Positions 8,856-16,577 of a stretch of 47,903 nt of DNA are shown here, piece after piece. The notes under the pieces are model-generated. The model was not told the DNA's origin, did no database searches, and worked only from the letters and a program-made list of their open reading frames with translations. Both the position numbers and the translations under genes were made by a program. How positions within the stretch are numbered: the first letter of the stretch is position 1; each line of letters opens with the position of its first letter. This DNA is from an uncultured Anaerolineaceae bacterium (GTDB lineage Bacteria; Chloroflexota; Anaerolineae; Anaerolineales; Anaerolineaceae): the NCBI GenBank assembly GCA_927443345.1, contig CAKMKJ010000036.1:1-47903 (forward strand), in the 5' to 3' direction.

Positions 8856-8861
8856 ATTATA
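8856..8861 (-). promoter_or_regulatory. -10 box of a probable leaderless promoter
   Basis: On the minus strand this reads TATAAT, ending 7 nt before the ATG at 8848, with no Shine-Dalgarno sequence between. The spacing matches the boxes before the genes at 2152 and 37834. Confidence 0.5.
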
Positions 8862-9270
8862 GTGGATGTCTGAATTAAGGTCTTTTGAGTTGCTTCTTTT
8901 CTGGTTATCACCTGTTTTTCTTAAGATGATTCGTTTTTGTTCCAAAATAAATTGAGAAACAAAGAAAACAAATACTTTTGTGCTTTGAAATGGCGATAAT
9001 CGCGTGTTTGAGCTGATTCGTTTTGGGTTTGTTTTTATGCACGAATCAAAGTGACTTTCTGAGAGATTTTTAAGATTCAAGATCATGGCAGACCAACCTG
9101 AGAAGGATGAAGTTATTAAGGAACGATGCGACAACGAGATAATAGAATATATATTCTATATTAAGTATAGGTCCGTTGTCAAGGGACTTAGTAGACTGGT
9201 GCTTTTCTCTAAAGAGGAGACGCCGTTAGGCAAATTGAGTCGCAAACAAACCATCTTCCCTGACTTTATA

Positions 9271-9290
9271 GGGCGGTTCGTGAACCGCCC
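9271..9290. repeat. GC-rich palindrome GGGCGGTTC-GT-GAACCGCCC
   Basis: A perfect inverted repeat with 9-bp arms and a 2-bp centre, followed directly by CCTACG. The CCCTACG tail recurs at the end of each tandem copy at 11301-11717, which also carries a related imperfect hairpin. This suggests a common small repeated element. Confidence 0.6.
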
Positions 9291-9297
9291 CTACGTA

Positions 9298-9358
9298 AAA
9301 TTTTCGTGTTTTCCGTGTTTCGCGAACTTTGCGCCAGCGCTTTTTAGGGGTTCGTGGT
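9298..9358 (-). repeat. TTAACCACGAA-type dispersed repeat
   Basis: Read on the minus strand it begins TTTAACCACGAACCCC and ends GAAACACGGAAAACACGAAA. It contains a small GC hairpin, AGCGCTGGCGC, in the middle. It belongs to the same family as the copies at 3177, 7833, 11336 and 11553. Confidence 0.6.
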
Positions 9359-9383
9359 TAAATAGAATTTCCCCAATTCCCCC

Positions 9384-9432
9384 TTGACATCATCCTCACT
9401 CCGCGTTATATTGTGTATATACGATATACACA
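9384..9432 (+). promoter_or_regulatory. Sigma-70-like promoter with palindromic YtrA-type operator
   Basis: TTGACA (9384-9389) and TATATT (9407-9412) are separated by 17 bp. A perfect palindrome, TGTGTATAT-ACG-ATATACACA, occupies 9412-9432, so it overlaps the end of the -10 and the start-site region. This position suits repression. The operon it drives ends with a YtrA-subfamily GntR gene, whose relatives bind TGTATA/TATACA-type palindromes. Autoregulation is therefore the simplest reading. Confidence 0.85.
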
Positions 9433-9451
9433 GTTCAAGGAGTAAGGCGTT

Positions 9452-10306
9452 ATGGAAATTCTATCGGTTCAAAACCTCAGCAAGCTTTACCCCAAGTTCG
9501 ACCTTAAAGATGTCTCTTTCAGCCTCGAACAAGGCTTTATTATGGGCTTCATTGGAAGCAACGGCGCCGGCAAGACGACCACGCTGAAATCAATGCTCGG
9601 CATGGTGCACAAAGACGGCGGCACGGTGAGCATGCTCGGCATGGATTTCGACCAGCACGAGCTGGAGATCAAGCAGCATCTCGGTTTTATGTTTGGCGGG
9701 GTGGATTATTACGCCAAGACGAAGATCCGTTCGATCACCGAAGTAGTGCGCAGGTTCTACCGCGAGTGGGACGATTCGATTTATCAGAAATACATGAAGC
9801 GCTTCGCTTTGGATGAGAGCAAACGCCCATCCGAACTTTCAAGCGGCATGCGCATTAAATACTCTTTGGTGCTGGCGCTCTCGCACCGCGCCAAACTGCT
9901 GCTGCTGGATGAACCCACCAGCGGGCTAGACCCTGTGGCGCGCGACAACCTGCTGGAGCTCTTCCAGGAGTTTATTGAAGACGGCGAACGAAGCATTCTC
10001 TTTTCGACGCACATTACCAGCGACCTCGAAAAATGCGCCGACTATATCACCTACATCGAAAACGGCCGCATCATCGAAAGCCGCACCAAGGATGATCTGC
10101 TGCAAGCTTATCGCCTGGTGAAGGGCACAAGCGAACAGCTCGCCCCCGTGCAAGCGCGGCTGATAGCCAACAAAACCCACGCCTATGGTTTCAGCGGCTT
10201 GATCAAAACCACCGACCTTGAATCCGCCGATCACCTTGAGATTGAAGCACCCACGCTCGAAGACATTATGATCTACTACGCCAAGAAAGAAGGCTTAAAT
10301 GAATAA
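9452..10306 (+). CDS. ABC transporter ATP-binding protein (YtrB-like)
   Basis: A 284-residue cytosolic ATPase with all the usual motifs: Walker A GSNGAGKTTT near residue 37, signature LSSGMRIKYS near 135, Walker B LLLLDEPTSGLDP near 155, and the H-loop STHITSD. About 70 residues follow the nucleotide-binding domain, as in YtrB/BcrA exporters. AAGGAG precedes the ATG. The stop overlaps the start of the permease gene by 8 nt. With the downstream permease and GntR regulator it forms a three-gene cassette of the type often induced by cell-wall-active peptides; that inducer is inferred from family context only. Confidence 0.92.
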   Translation: MEILSVQNLSKLYPKFDLKDVSFSLEQGFIMGFIGSNGAGKTTTLKSMLGMVHKDGGTVSMLGMDFDQHELEIKQHLGFMFGGVDYYAKTKIRSITEVVRRFYREWDDSIYQKYMKRFALDESKRPSELSSGMRIKYSLVLALSHRAKLLLLDEPTSGLDPVARDNLLELFQEFIEDGERSILFSTHITSDLEKCADYITYIENGRIIESRTKDDLLQAYRLVKGTSEQLAPVQARLIANKTHAYGFSGLIKTTDLESADHLEIEAPTLEDIMIYYAKKEGLNE

Positions 10307-10946
10307 CCTGCTCAACAAAGAATTACGCCTGGTCATCCATCCGCTCTATTATCTCACCGCTTTGTTTGGGGCGCTGATCCTGATCCCCAATTGGGTTTAT
10401 TTCGTGGCATTAATGTACGTTTTGTTCATAGCCTTCCCCAATATCTTTATGAATGCCAAGGCTCAAAACGACACCGGTTTTTCGGTGCTGATGCCCGTGA
10501 GAAAAAGGGACGTGGTGAAAGCCCGCGTCATGTCGATGTCCATCCTCGAAATTTTGCAGGTGCTGGTGGCGGCTCTCTTTGTAGCCATTGGGGTATCAAT
10601 CAATCCGAAAGGCAATTTCTTGATCGACGCCAACCTGGCCTTTCTCGGCTGCGCACTGGTGATGTACGGTCTTTTTAACTTATTCTTCTTTCCGATGTTC
10701 TACAAGACCGGTCACAAGGTCGGTCTTCCCCTGCTGGTGTCTTTATCCATCACCTTTGTGTTTTCGAGCATTATTGAAGTACTGGTGGTGATGGTGCCGG
10801 CGGTGGCCAAGGTTCTGGACGGAAACACGCCTTCGGCCATGATCAGCCAGATTCCGGTGCTGGCAGCGGGAACAGCTCTCTTTGTTGGGTTGACTTGGCT
10901 GGCTTACCACCTGGCCGCAAAAAACTTTGAGAAGATTGATCTTTAG
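10299..10946 (+). CDS. ABC-2 type transporter permease
   Basis: A 215-residue protein with about six hydrophobic segments, opening NNLLNKELRLVIHPLYYLT, which fits the ABC-2 (ABC2_membrane) permease group that pairs with YtrB-like ATPases. It overlaps the ATPase gene by 8 nt at its start and shares 1 nt with the regulator's GTG start, so translation of all three is probably coupled. It would form the membrane channel of the exporter. The substrate is unknown. Confidence 0.85.
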   Translation: MNNLLNKELRLVIHPLYYLTALFGALILIPNWVYFVALMYVLFIAFPNIFMNAKAQNDTGFSVLMPVRKRDVVKARVMSMSILEILQVLVAALFVAIGVSINPKGNFLIDANLAFLGCALVMYGLFNLFFFPMFYKTGHKVGLPLLVSLSITFVFSSIIEVLVVMVPAVAKVLDGNTPSAMISQIPVLAAGTALFVGLTWLAYHLAAKNFEKIDL

Positions 10947-11323
10947 TGTCTATGGAAATTGTCATCTCAAACACCTCAGGCACGCCGATCTATCAGCAGA
11001 TCTTTGAACAGATCAGCGCACAGATCATCAAGGGTGAATTGCCCAGCGACACGAGCCTGCCTCCGATCAGAACCGTGGCAAAAGAACTGCGCATCAGCGT
11101 GATCACGGTCAAGCGCGCCTGGGAAGAACTGGAACATGCCGGCCTGATTTACACCATGGCCGGCAAAGGCTGTTTCGTCGCGCCGCTTCAGCCGAATGCG
11201 CTGGATGAAAAACGCAGCCAGTTGGCGGGCGAGAAATTGGCTAAAGACATGGCGTATTACAAGACGCTGGGTCTTTCGCTGGAGGAGATTATCGCGATGT
11301 TGAAGAAAGATTATGAGAAATGA
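10946..11323 (+). CDS. GntR-family regulator, YtrA subfamily
   Basis: A 125-residue protein: an N-terminal GntR winged helix (IYQQIFEQISAQIIKGELPS ... LPPIRTVAKELRISVITVKR) and only a short helical tail (about residues 80-125), which is the definition of the YtrA subgroup. The start is probably the GTG at 10946 that overlaps the permease stop; an ATG six bases later would remove two residues. It likely represses the operon by binding the palindrome at 9412-9432. The last eight codons lie in a sequence duplicated in tandem downstream. Confidence 0.92.
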   Translation: MSMEIVISNTSGTPIYQQIFEQISAQIIKGELPSDTSLPPIRTVAKELRISVITVKRAWEELEHAGLIYTMAGKGCFVAPLQPNALDEKRSQLAGEKLAKDMAYYKTLGLSLEEIIAMLKKDYEK

Positions 11324-11717
11324 TGATTAAGTGCTTTTAACCACGAACAACGCGAAATCTTTCTAAAAAAAAGCAAAAAGCAAAAACCACGAAATTTACG
11401 AAATACACGAAAAAATTATAGGAAAATCTTCTAGATAAACGGTGGGGCAACGACCCCTCCTAATTGTCAGTGATTACAAAATGGCCCATGGGTCGTTGAC
11501 CGCACCCTACGACTGAAGAAAGATTATGAGAAATGATGATTAAGTGCTTTTAACCACGAACAACGCGAAGTCTTTCTAAAAAAAGCAAAAACCACGAATT
11601 TTACGAAATACACGAAAAAATTATAGGAAAATCTTCTAGAAAAACGGTGGGGCAAAGACCCTCCTAATTGTTGGTGATTACAAAATGGCCCATGGGTCGG
11701 TGACCGCACCCTACGAC
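11301..11717 (+). repeat. Tandem duplication (213 bp) covering the gntR 3' end and a TTAACCACGAA repeat
   Basis: Copy 1 (11301-11513) and copy 2 (11514-11717) both begin TGAAGAAAGATTATGAG and end CACCCTACGAC. They differ by a few substitutions and a roughly 9-nt contraction in an A-rich run. Copy 1 starts within the gntR gene, so copy 2 carries a detached copy of its last codons and stop. Each copy holds a TTTAACCACGAACAACGCG repeat and an imperfect hairpin (GGTGGGGCAACGACCC / GGGTCGTTGACCGCACC in copy 1). There is no gene between 11324 and 11871. Confidence 0.9.
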
Positions 11718-11781
11718 TAATCACAAATCTCAATATTAAAAATATTTAATGTAGAATTAATTCCATATCCCCTCAAGCCAA

Positions 11782-11819
11782 CCGATAATAAACGTGGGGC
11801 ATTTATCGGTATTCCACAG
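11782..11819. repeat. Inverted repeat before the corrinoid protein gene
   Basis: The arms CCGATAA and TTATCGG are separated by 24 nt, about 55 bp before the ATG at 11872. It could be an operator or a weak hairpin in the leader. No stronger promoter element stands out. Confidence 0.35.
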
Positions 11820-11871
11820 AATATGTAATCCGGTTATCATTGAATCCACAATTTATTGTTGAGGAGCTGGT

Positions 11872-12510
11872 ATGGATAAGATTGTCAAAGAAATTTATGA
11901 CGCCGTGGTCAACGGCAATGCCAGCGGGGTAAAAACCAAGGTTCAGGCCGCGCTGGATGCAGGCGTTAATATCGAGTCTCTATTAAATGAGGGCATGATC
12001 GCCCCGATGAAAGAGGTCGGAGAGCTCTTTGAAACCGGTGAGTATTTTGTGCCCGAGATGCTGATTGCCGCGCGCGCCATGCAAGCCGGCATGACCCTCA
12101 TCCGCCCCGTGCTGCTCGCCCAGGACATCAAGCCTGCCGGCAAGGTTGTGATCGGCACCGTCAAAGGGGATCTGCACGACATCGGCAAAAACCTGGTCAG
12201 CATGATGCTCGAAGGCGCCGGTTTTGAAATGATCGACCTCGGCACGGATGTATCGCCCGAGAAATTCCTTGAAGCCATTCAGGCACACCAGCCTGATATC
12301 GTGGGCATCTCTGCCCTGCTGACCACCACCATGACCAACATGGATGCCACCCTGCGCTACTTTGAAGAACACAAGGTGCGCGACCAGGTGAAGGTGATCA
12401 TCGGCGGCGCGCCTGTGACCCAGGCTTACGCCAACACCATCGGCGCGGACGGCTATGCCCCCGACGCCAACCAGGCCGCTGCGCTCGCCCGTCAGTTGAT
12501 GGCTGCCTAA
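11872..12510 (+). CDS. Corrinoid (B12-binding) methyltransferase protein, MtaC/MttC type
   Basis: A 212-residue protein with an N-terminal helical cap (about 1-85) and a Rossmann-like cobalamin-binding domain. The cobalt-ligating DxHxxG motif is D100-L-H102-D-I-G105, followed by ISALLTTTMTNM and IIGGAPVTQ as in corrinoid proteins of methanol, methylamine and O-demethylase systems. In those systems the corrinoid accepts a methyl group from a dedicated methyltransferase and passes it on. GAGGAG precedes the ATG. The next two genes follow with a 13-nt gap and then a 4-nt overlap. The partner methyltransferase gene is not in this window. Confidence 0.93.
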   Translation: MDKIVKEIYDAVVNGNASGVKTKVQAALDAGVNIESLLNEGMIAPMKEVGELFETGEYFVPEMLIAARAMQAGMTLIRPVLLAQDIKPAGKVVIGTVKGDLHDIGKNLVSMMLEGAGFEMIDLGTDVSPEKFLEAIQAHQPDIVGISALLTTTMTNMDATLRYFEEHKVRDQVKVIIGGAPVTQAYANTIGADGYAPDANQAAALARQLMAA

Positions 12511-12523
12511 AGAAAGAGTGTGA

Positions 12524-13276
12524 TTGAGCCGTTATTTATGCATCGCCTGTGAAGTCTTCGCGCGGCCGCTTTATTCGCTGGCCGCCACCTCACCGAATGT
12601 GATCGACATTCAGTTGGTGCAACGCAGCCTGCACGACGAACCCAACAAGATGCGGCCCAAACTGCAAAAGAAAATTGACATGATGGAAGATCGCGGCTAC
12701 GAAGCTGTGCTGTTGGGCTATGGATTGTGCGGCAACGGCACTCTCGGCTTGCAGGCGCGTACCGTCCCGCTCGTTATCCCCCGCGTGCATGACTGCATTG
12801 CCATGCTGCTCGGCGACGCCAAACGCTACGCGGATGAATTTGAAAAGACTCCCGGCACCTACTGGTTCACCCAGGATTTCGCCGAACGCTCGGATGAAGA
12901 AGGCAAGTTCCGCAGCCTAGGGCCCATCCCCGATGAAGCGTTGGCCAAACAATATGATGTCTTCGTCACCCAATACGGCAAAGACAATGCCGAATATTTG
13001 ATCGAAACACTCGGAAGCTGGCAGAGACGGTATCAGCGCGCCGCCTTTTTGGATATGGGCGTACTTGAACCGGATGGATATAAAACCAAACTCGAAGCGG
13101 ATTCTGAGCGCTTCGACTGGGCTTTTGAAGCTATCACCGGAGATCTCAAAATTCTGCGCGGTTTGCTCAACGGCGATTGGGCCAAGAAAGACGCCAAAAA
13201 CTTCATCGTCATCCCCCCCGGCAGCAGCGTGGATATCACCTACGACAAGCATGTCTTCAGATGCACGCCAGGATGA
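12524..13276 (+). CDS. DUF1638 protein
   Basis: A 250-residue protein, most likely starting at TTG 12524; a stop lies just upstream and no earlier start fits. It matches the DUF1638 family, often found beside corrinoid proteins. Conserved-looking Cys/His positions suggest a metal or cofactor site: C6-x2-C9 at the N terminus, GYGLCGNG (C69), and PRVHDC (H89, C91). No signal peptide or membrane segment is present. Its stop overlaps the start of the activator gene by 4 nt (ATGA), so the two are translationally coupled. The biochemical role is unknown to me; a function in methyl or corrinoid handling is inferred from the operon. Confidence 0.85.
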   Translation: MSRYLCIACEVFARPLYSLAATSPNVIDIQLVQRSLHDEPNKMRPKLQKKIDMMEDRGYEAVLLGYGLCGNGTLGLQARTVPLVIPRVHDCIAMLLGDAKRYADEFEKTPGTYWFTQDFAERSDEEGKFRSLGPIPDEALAKQYDVFVTQYGKDNAEYLIETLGSWQRRYQRAAFLDMGVLEPDGYKTKLEADSERFDWAFEAITGDLKILRGLLNGDWAKKDAKNFIVIPPGSSVDITYDKHVFRCTPG

Positions 13277-15090
13277 ACATTCCGCAACACATTGAGTTAA
13301 CCATAGAACCCTCGGGCCGCAGGCTCACACTGCCAGCCGGCGCTAACCTGCTGCAAGCAGCGCGCGAAGCCGGCCTGTCGGTTAACGCTGTGTGCGGCGG
13401 CAACGGCACTTGCGGCTCATGCAAGGTCAAACTGATCAGCGGGGATTTTTCGCCCATTACCGCCAAAGAAACGGCGATGCGTCAAAACGGCAGCCTGCCC
13501 GCGGAGGAACGCCTGGCCTGCCTCACGACTGCACTCTCTGACGGCAAGATACACTTTAAGCCTGAATCGCTGGCATCCGCTCAGCGCCTGCAGCTTGAAG
13601 GCGAACTCAACCCAATCACAATAAACCTGGCGGTGAAACGCCTCGATGTTGACCTTTCAACAGATTTTTCGGGGCAAAAACTCTCGGCGGCGGAATCCGT
13701 GCGCGAGACGCTCAAGATTAACGGCTACCTGCACACTGACCTGCCTGACGCCTTATTACCCAGGCTCACACAACTATTAGAAGATCACAGCCAAAAGGCT
13801 GCGCTGGTGCTAAACGGTCACCAACTTGTCACCGCCCTGCCCCCTGATCAGCACATGCTCGGCCTGGCCGTGGATCTCGGCACGACCAAGCTGGCCGCGT
13901 TTTTAGTAGACCTTGAAACCGGCCAAACGCTGGCCTCAGGCGGCGCGCTCAACCCACAGGTGGCTTACGGCGAAGACGTCATCAGCCGCATCCAGTTCGC
14001 CGATGAGCATCAAGACGGCGCTGCCACCCTGCAAAAAGCGGTTGTGGAAGGGCTTAACAATCTTGCTGCGGAATTGACAGCCAAAGTTGGTCTAACCCCT
14101 GCTGCCATTGTGGATGGTGTGATTGCGGGCAACACCGCCATGCACCACCTGCTGGCCGGCCTGCCTGTGCACAACCTGGGCACCGCGCCTTACCATCCCT
14201 CTCAGGTGGATGCGATTACCTTTGTTGCGGATAAGATTGGGCTAAAGCTGGCCGAAAACGCTTTTATCTATCTGCCGCCCAACATTGCCGGTTTCGTGGG
14301 CGGAGATCACATTGCCATGCTGCTGGCTACCCGTGCCCGGCATACCCTCAAGACCGTGTTGGCGCTGGATATCGGCACCAACACCGAGATCAGCCTGCTG
14401 CACAAGGGCAGACATTTGGCCTGCTCCTGTGCCTCGGGGCCAGCTTTTGAAGGCGCTCACATCCGCAGCGGATTGCGTGCCATCCCCGGCGCGATTGAAC
14501 GTGTGTTCATAGAAGGCAGCGAGGTCAAGCTTCAGACCATTGAAGACCAACCTGCGGTAGGCATCTGCGGCTCTGGCATTCTGGATGCGGTGGCTGAACT
14601 GCGCCGCAACGATCTGATTGACCATCGCGGCGCTTTCAACAAGCAAGACGAGCGTCTGGTGATGCGCGACGGCCAGCCGGAGTTCGTGCTCGTGCAAGCG
14701 GCTCACAGCGCGACACAACACGCGATCAGCCTCAACCGTCAGGACGTGCAGGAAATACAACTTGCCAAGGCTGCCATCCGCTCGGGGATTGAGGTGCTGC
14801 TGCGTGAAGCAGATTGCAGCGCCGAGGAGATTGACCTTTTTCTGGTGGCTGGCGCTTTCGGCACCTACCTTGACCTGACCAACTGCCAACGCATCGGCAT
14901 GTTCCCTGAGCTTGCGCTCAAGCGTTTCAAACAGGTGGGCAACGCCGCCGGCAGCGGGGCGCGCGAACTGCTGCTCTCAACTGATAAACGCGCCAAAGCC
15001 GAAGCCATGCTTGAGAAGATCGAGTATATCGAACTGACCACCGTCAAAGATTATGTCGAGTTCTACATGGATGCCATCGGGCTTAATTAA
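13273..15090 (+). CDS. 2Fe-2S/ASKHA reductive activator of corrinoid proteins (RamA/RACo-like)
   Basis: I prefer the ATG at 13273 because it forms an ATGA overlap with the DUF1638 stop; an ATG at 13261 is possible. The 605-residue protein begins with a plant-type ferredoxin domain with C41-x5-C47-x2-C50 and a fourth Cys at 83. After a linker comes an ASKHA-type ATPase region (DUF4445): LAVDLGTTKLAAFLVDLETG near residue 197, LALDIGTNTEIS, and AGAFGTYLDLTNCQRIGMFP near the end. Such proteins use ATP and an electron donor to return inactive Co(II) corrinoid to Co(I). The substrate here should be the corrinoid protein at 11872. Confidence 0.93.
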   Translation: MNIPQHIELTIEPSGRRLTLPAGANLLQAAREAGLSVNAVCGGNGTCGSCKVKLISGDFSPITAKETAMRQNGSLPAEERLACLTTALSDGKIHFKPESLASAQRLQLEGELNPITINLAVKRLDVDLSTDFSGQKLSAAESVRETLKINGYLHTDLPDALLPRLTQLLEDHSQKAALVLNGHQLVTALPPDQHMLGLAVDLGTTKLAAFLVDLETGQTLASGGALNPQVAYGEDVISRIQFADEHQDGAATLQKAVVEGLNNLAAELTAKVGLTPAAIVDGVIAGNTAMHHLLAGLPVHNLGTAPYHPSQVDAITFVADKIGLKLAENAFIYLPPNIAGFVGGDHIAMLLATRARHTLKTVLALDIGTNTEISLLHKGRHLACSCASGPAFEGAHIRSGLRAIPGAIERVFIEGSEVKLQTIEDQPAVGICGSGILDAVAELRRNDLIDHRGAFNKQDERLVMRDGQPEFVLVQAAHSATQHAISLNRQDVQEIQLAKAAIRSGIEVLLREADCSAEEIDLFLVAGAFGTYLDLTNCQRIGMFPELALKRFKQVGNAAGSGARELLLSTDKRAKAEAMLEKIEYIELTTVKDYVEFYMDAIGLN

Positions 15091-15168
15091 GATACACGCG
15101 AATATTTGCCTTCTTCCCTATATCTCCATCAATCAATAAACTGAATATACAAACCATGTGATACTTAC

Positions 15169-15738
15169 ATGGATCAACACGTATTAATAGATAAATATAA
15201 AAATTTCTTCACACTCGGTAATGCCACTCGTCCTATGGAAAACGAAATAAACTGGCATCAGGTCTACACAGAATCCGTTAGCAGAATATTTCATTTTTTC
15301 TGCTATAAAGTCGGCGATATCCAATTGGCCGAAGACCTAACAGCAGCTACCTTTGAAAAAGCTTGGAAAAATCGAAATAAGTTTAAGTCATCCAAAGGAC
15401 AACCACACATGTGGATAATCGGAATCGCCAGAAATCTCGCTGCAGACCATTTTCGTAGGGATCATCATGAAATCTCCTTTGAGAACCTACCCGAGTCATC
15501 CCATGTTAAGAATGAAAATGAAGAAATTGAAAAAAGACTCGAATTTCAATCCATCCTTAATTTATTAAGTCATTATTCACAACGCGAAAGAGAATTGATC
15601 CACTTAAAATATGGTGCCGAGTTAAACAACCGGCAAATTGCGGATATGACCGGATTAAGTGAGTCCAATGTTGGAACAATCCTTTATAGAGTGGTGGAAA
15701 AGCTTGGTAAAGAATGGGAGACCAACCATGAACGATAA
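15169..15738 (+). CDS. RNA polymerase sigma factor, ECF-like
   Basis: A 189-residue protein with sigma-70 region 2 (about 35-100: VSRIFHFFCYKVGDIQLAED ... MWIIGIARNLAADHFRR) and region 4 (about 130-180: SQRERELIHLKYGAELNNRQ ... LSESNVGTILYRVVEKL). There is no region 1 or 3, the hallmark of ECF factors. The first 22 residues are atypical, and a second Met at residue 23 is an alternative start; neither has a good ribosome site. It overlaps the next gene by 11 nt. That partner has a membrane segment, which suggests a sigma/anti-sigma pair. Confidence 0.88.
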   Translation: MDQHVLIDKYKNFFTLGNATRPMENEINWHQVYTESVSRIFHFFCYKVGDIQLAEDLTAATFEKAWKNRNKFKSSKGQPHMWIIGIARNLAADHFRRDHHEISFENLPESSHVKNENEEIEKRLEFQSILNLLSHYSQRERELIHLKYGAELNNRQIADMTGLSESNVGTILYRVVEKLGKEWETNHER

Positions 15739-16558
15739 ATTCTTACTCGAAAACCGCCCGGAAATTGATCACAATTTTACTAGTCTTCTCTATCAAAGGT
15801 TGACAGTCAATTATCCTGAAAAAAAGAATACTATAAAAATCAAAAATATAGCTGAAATTTTTAAATGGCAATATACATTGCCCGTTTTCATAATCACCGC
15901 AGGTTTACTCTTCACATTTTCGGCACCTGTGCGTGCCAAAGCATTGGAGTTAATCCGAATAATAGCCGGAATCAACATCCAGGAACAAAGTGTGTCACCT
16001 CTGATGGAATTGTCTTTGAATGGGTGTGATTTAAGTGAAATACAAGATTCTTGTGCAGACAATTCTGCTACAGTAAAAAATAAACCTACCATCTATCCTG
16101 TTCAAACAGCAAAATTACCTGAAGTACTGAAAAATCCACCTTTCGAGTTTGGGTTGCCGACCTGGACTCCAGATGGATATTCCATGGATCAAACAGTTGG
16201 ATTATCAAGTACGGATTCATGGATATCGATGGTTTGGAAAAATCAAGATATGAGTGAAATCGAGTTGATGGTTGAAAAGGAATATACTGGATACAACATA
16301 CCTGCCGGAGAAAACAGTGCAAAAGAGATCACCATCAATGGCACATCTGCATTACTTGTACGCGGATTTTGGGACAGCAACAACCAATGGGACCCATATC
16401 TTGGAGTTACCATCGGCTGGAAACTAGACGGACATTTTTACCGCTTGACCTTTTTTCAGCGTGAATCTTTACACCATGAATTAATCACCATAGATGAGAT
16501 GGATGAGAAGATATCAGAACTAATCCTTATGGCTGAATCCATAAAATCCGCTCAATAA
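15728..16558 (+). CDS. Membrane protein with DUF4367-like domain, probable anti-sigma partner
   Basis: The start is placed at the ATG at 15728, which overlaps the sigma gene by 11 nt; an upstream extension in the same frame lies inside the sigma gene. The 276-residue protein has about 45 polar N-terminal residues, one membrane helix (LPVFIITAGLLFTFSAPV, near 50-67) and an extracytoplasmic part. That part includes PFEFGLPTWTPDGYSM and a DUF4367-like beta domain to the C terminus. The N-terminal part lacks the HxxxCxxC zinc motif of classical anti-sigma factors, so binding to the sigma factor is inferred from gene coupling alone. Confidence 0.75.
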   Translation: MNDKFLLENRPEIDHNFTSLLYQRLTVNYPEKKNTIKIKNIAEIFKWQYTLPVFIITAGLLFTFSAPVRAKALELIRIIAGINIQEQSVSPLMELSLNGCDLSEIQDSCADNSATVKNKPTIYPVQTAKLPEVLKNPPFEFGLPTWTPDGYSMDQTVGLSSTDSWISMVWKNQDMSEIELMVEKEYTGYNIPAGENSAKEITINGTSALLVRGFWDSNNQWDPYLGVTIGWKLDGHFYRLTFFQRESLHHELITIDEMDEKISELILMAESIKSAQ

Positions 16559-16577
16559 TTTTTTCAACTGATAAAAC

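Larger units (their letters stand above)
8862..9383. other. Long non-coding gap with palindromes and repeats
   Basis: No gene is convincing here. A 100-codon frame (9085-9387) runs through palindromic repeat DNA and has no homology I recognise. Visible structures are an 18-bp AT palindrome (9142-9159, ATAGAATATATATTCTAT), the GC palindrome at 9271-9290 and a TTAACCACGAA-type repeat at 9298-9358. The remainder is AT-rich and unstructured. Confidence 0.6.

Noticed and set aside
9085-9387. A 100-codon plus-strand open frame upstream of the ABC operon
   Set aside because: It runs through an 18-bp palindrome, a GC palindrome and a dispersed repeat, and has no recognisable protein family. It ends at the promoter of the ABC operon.
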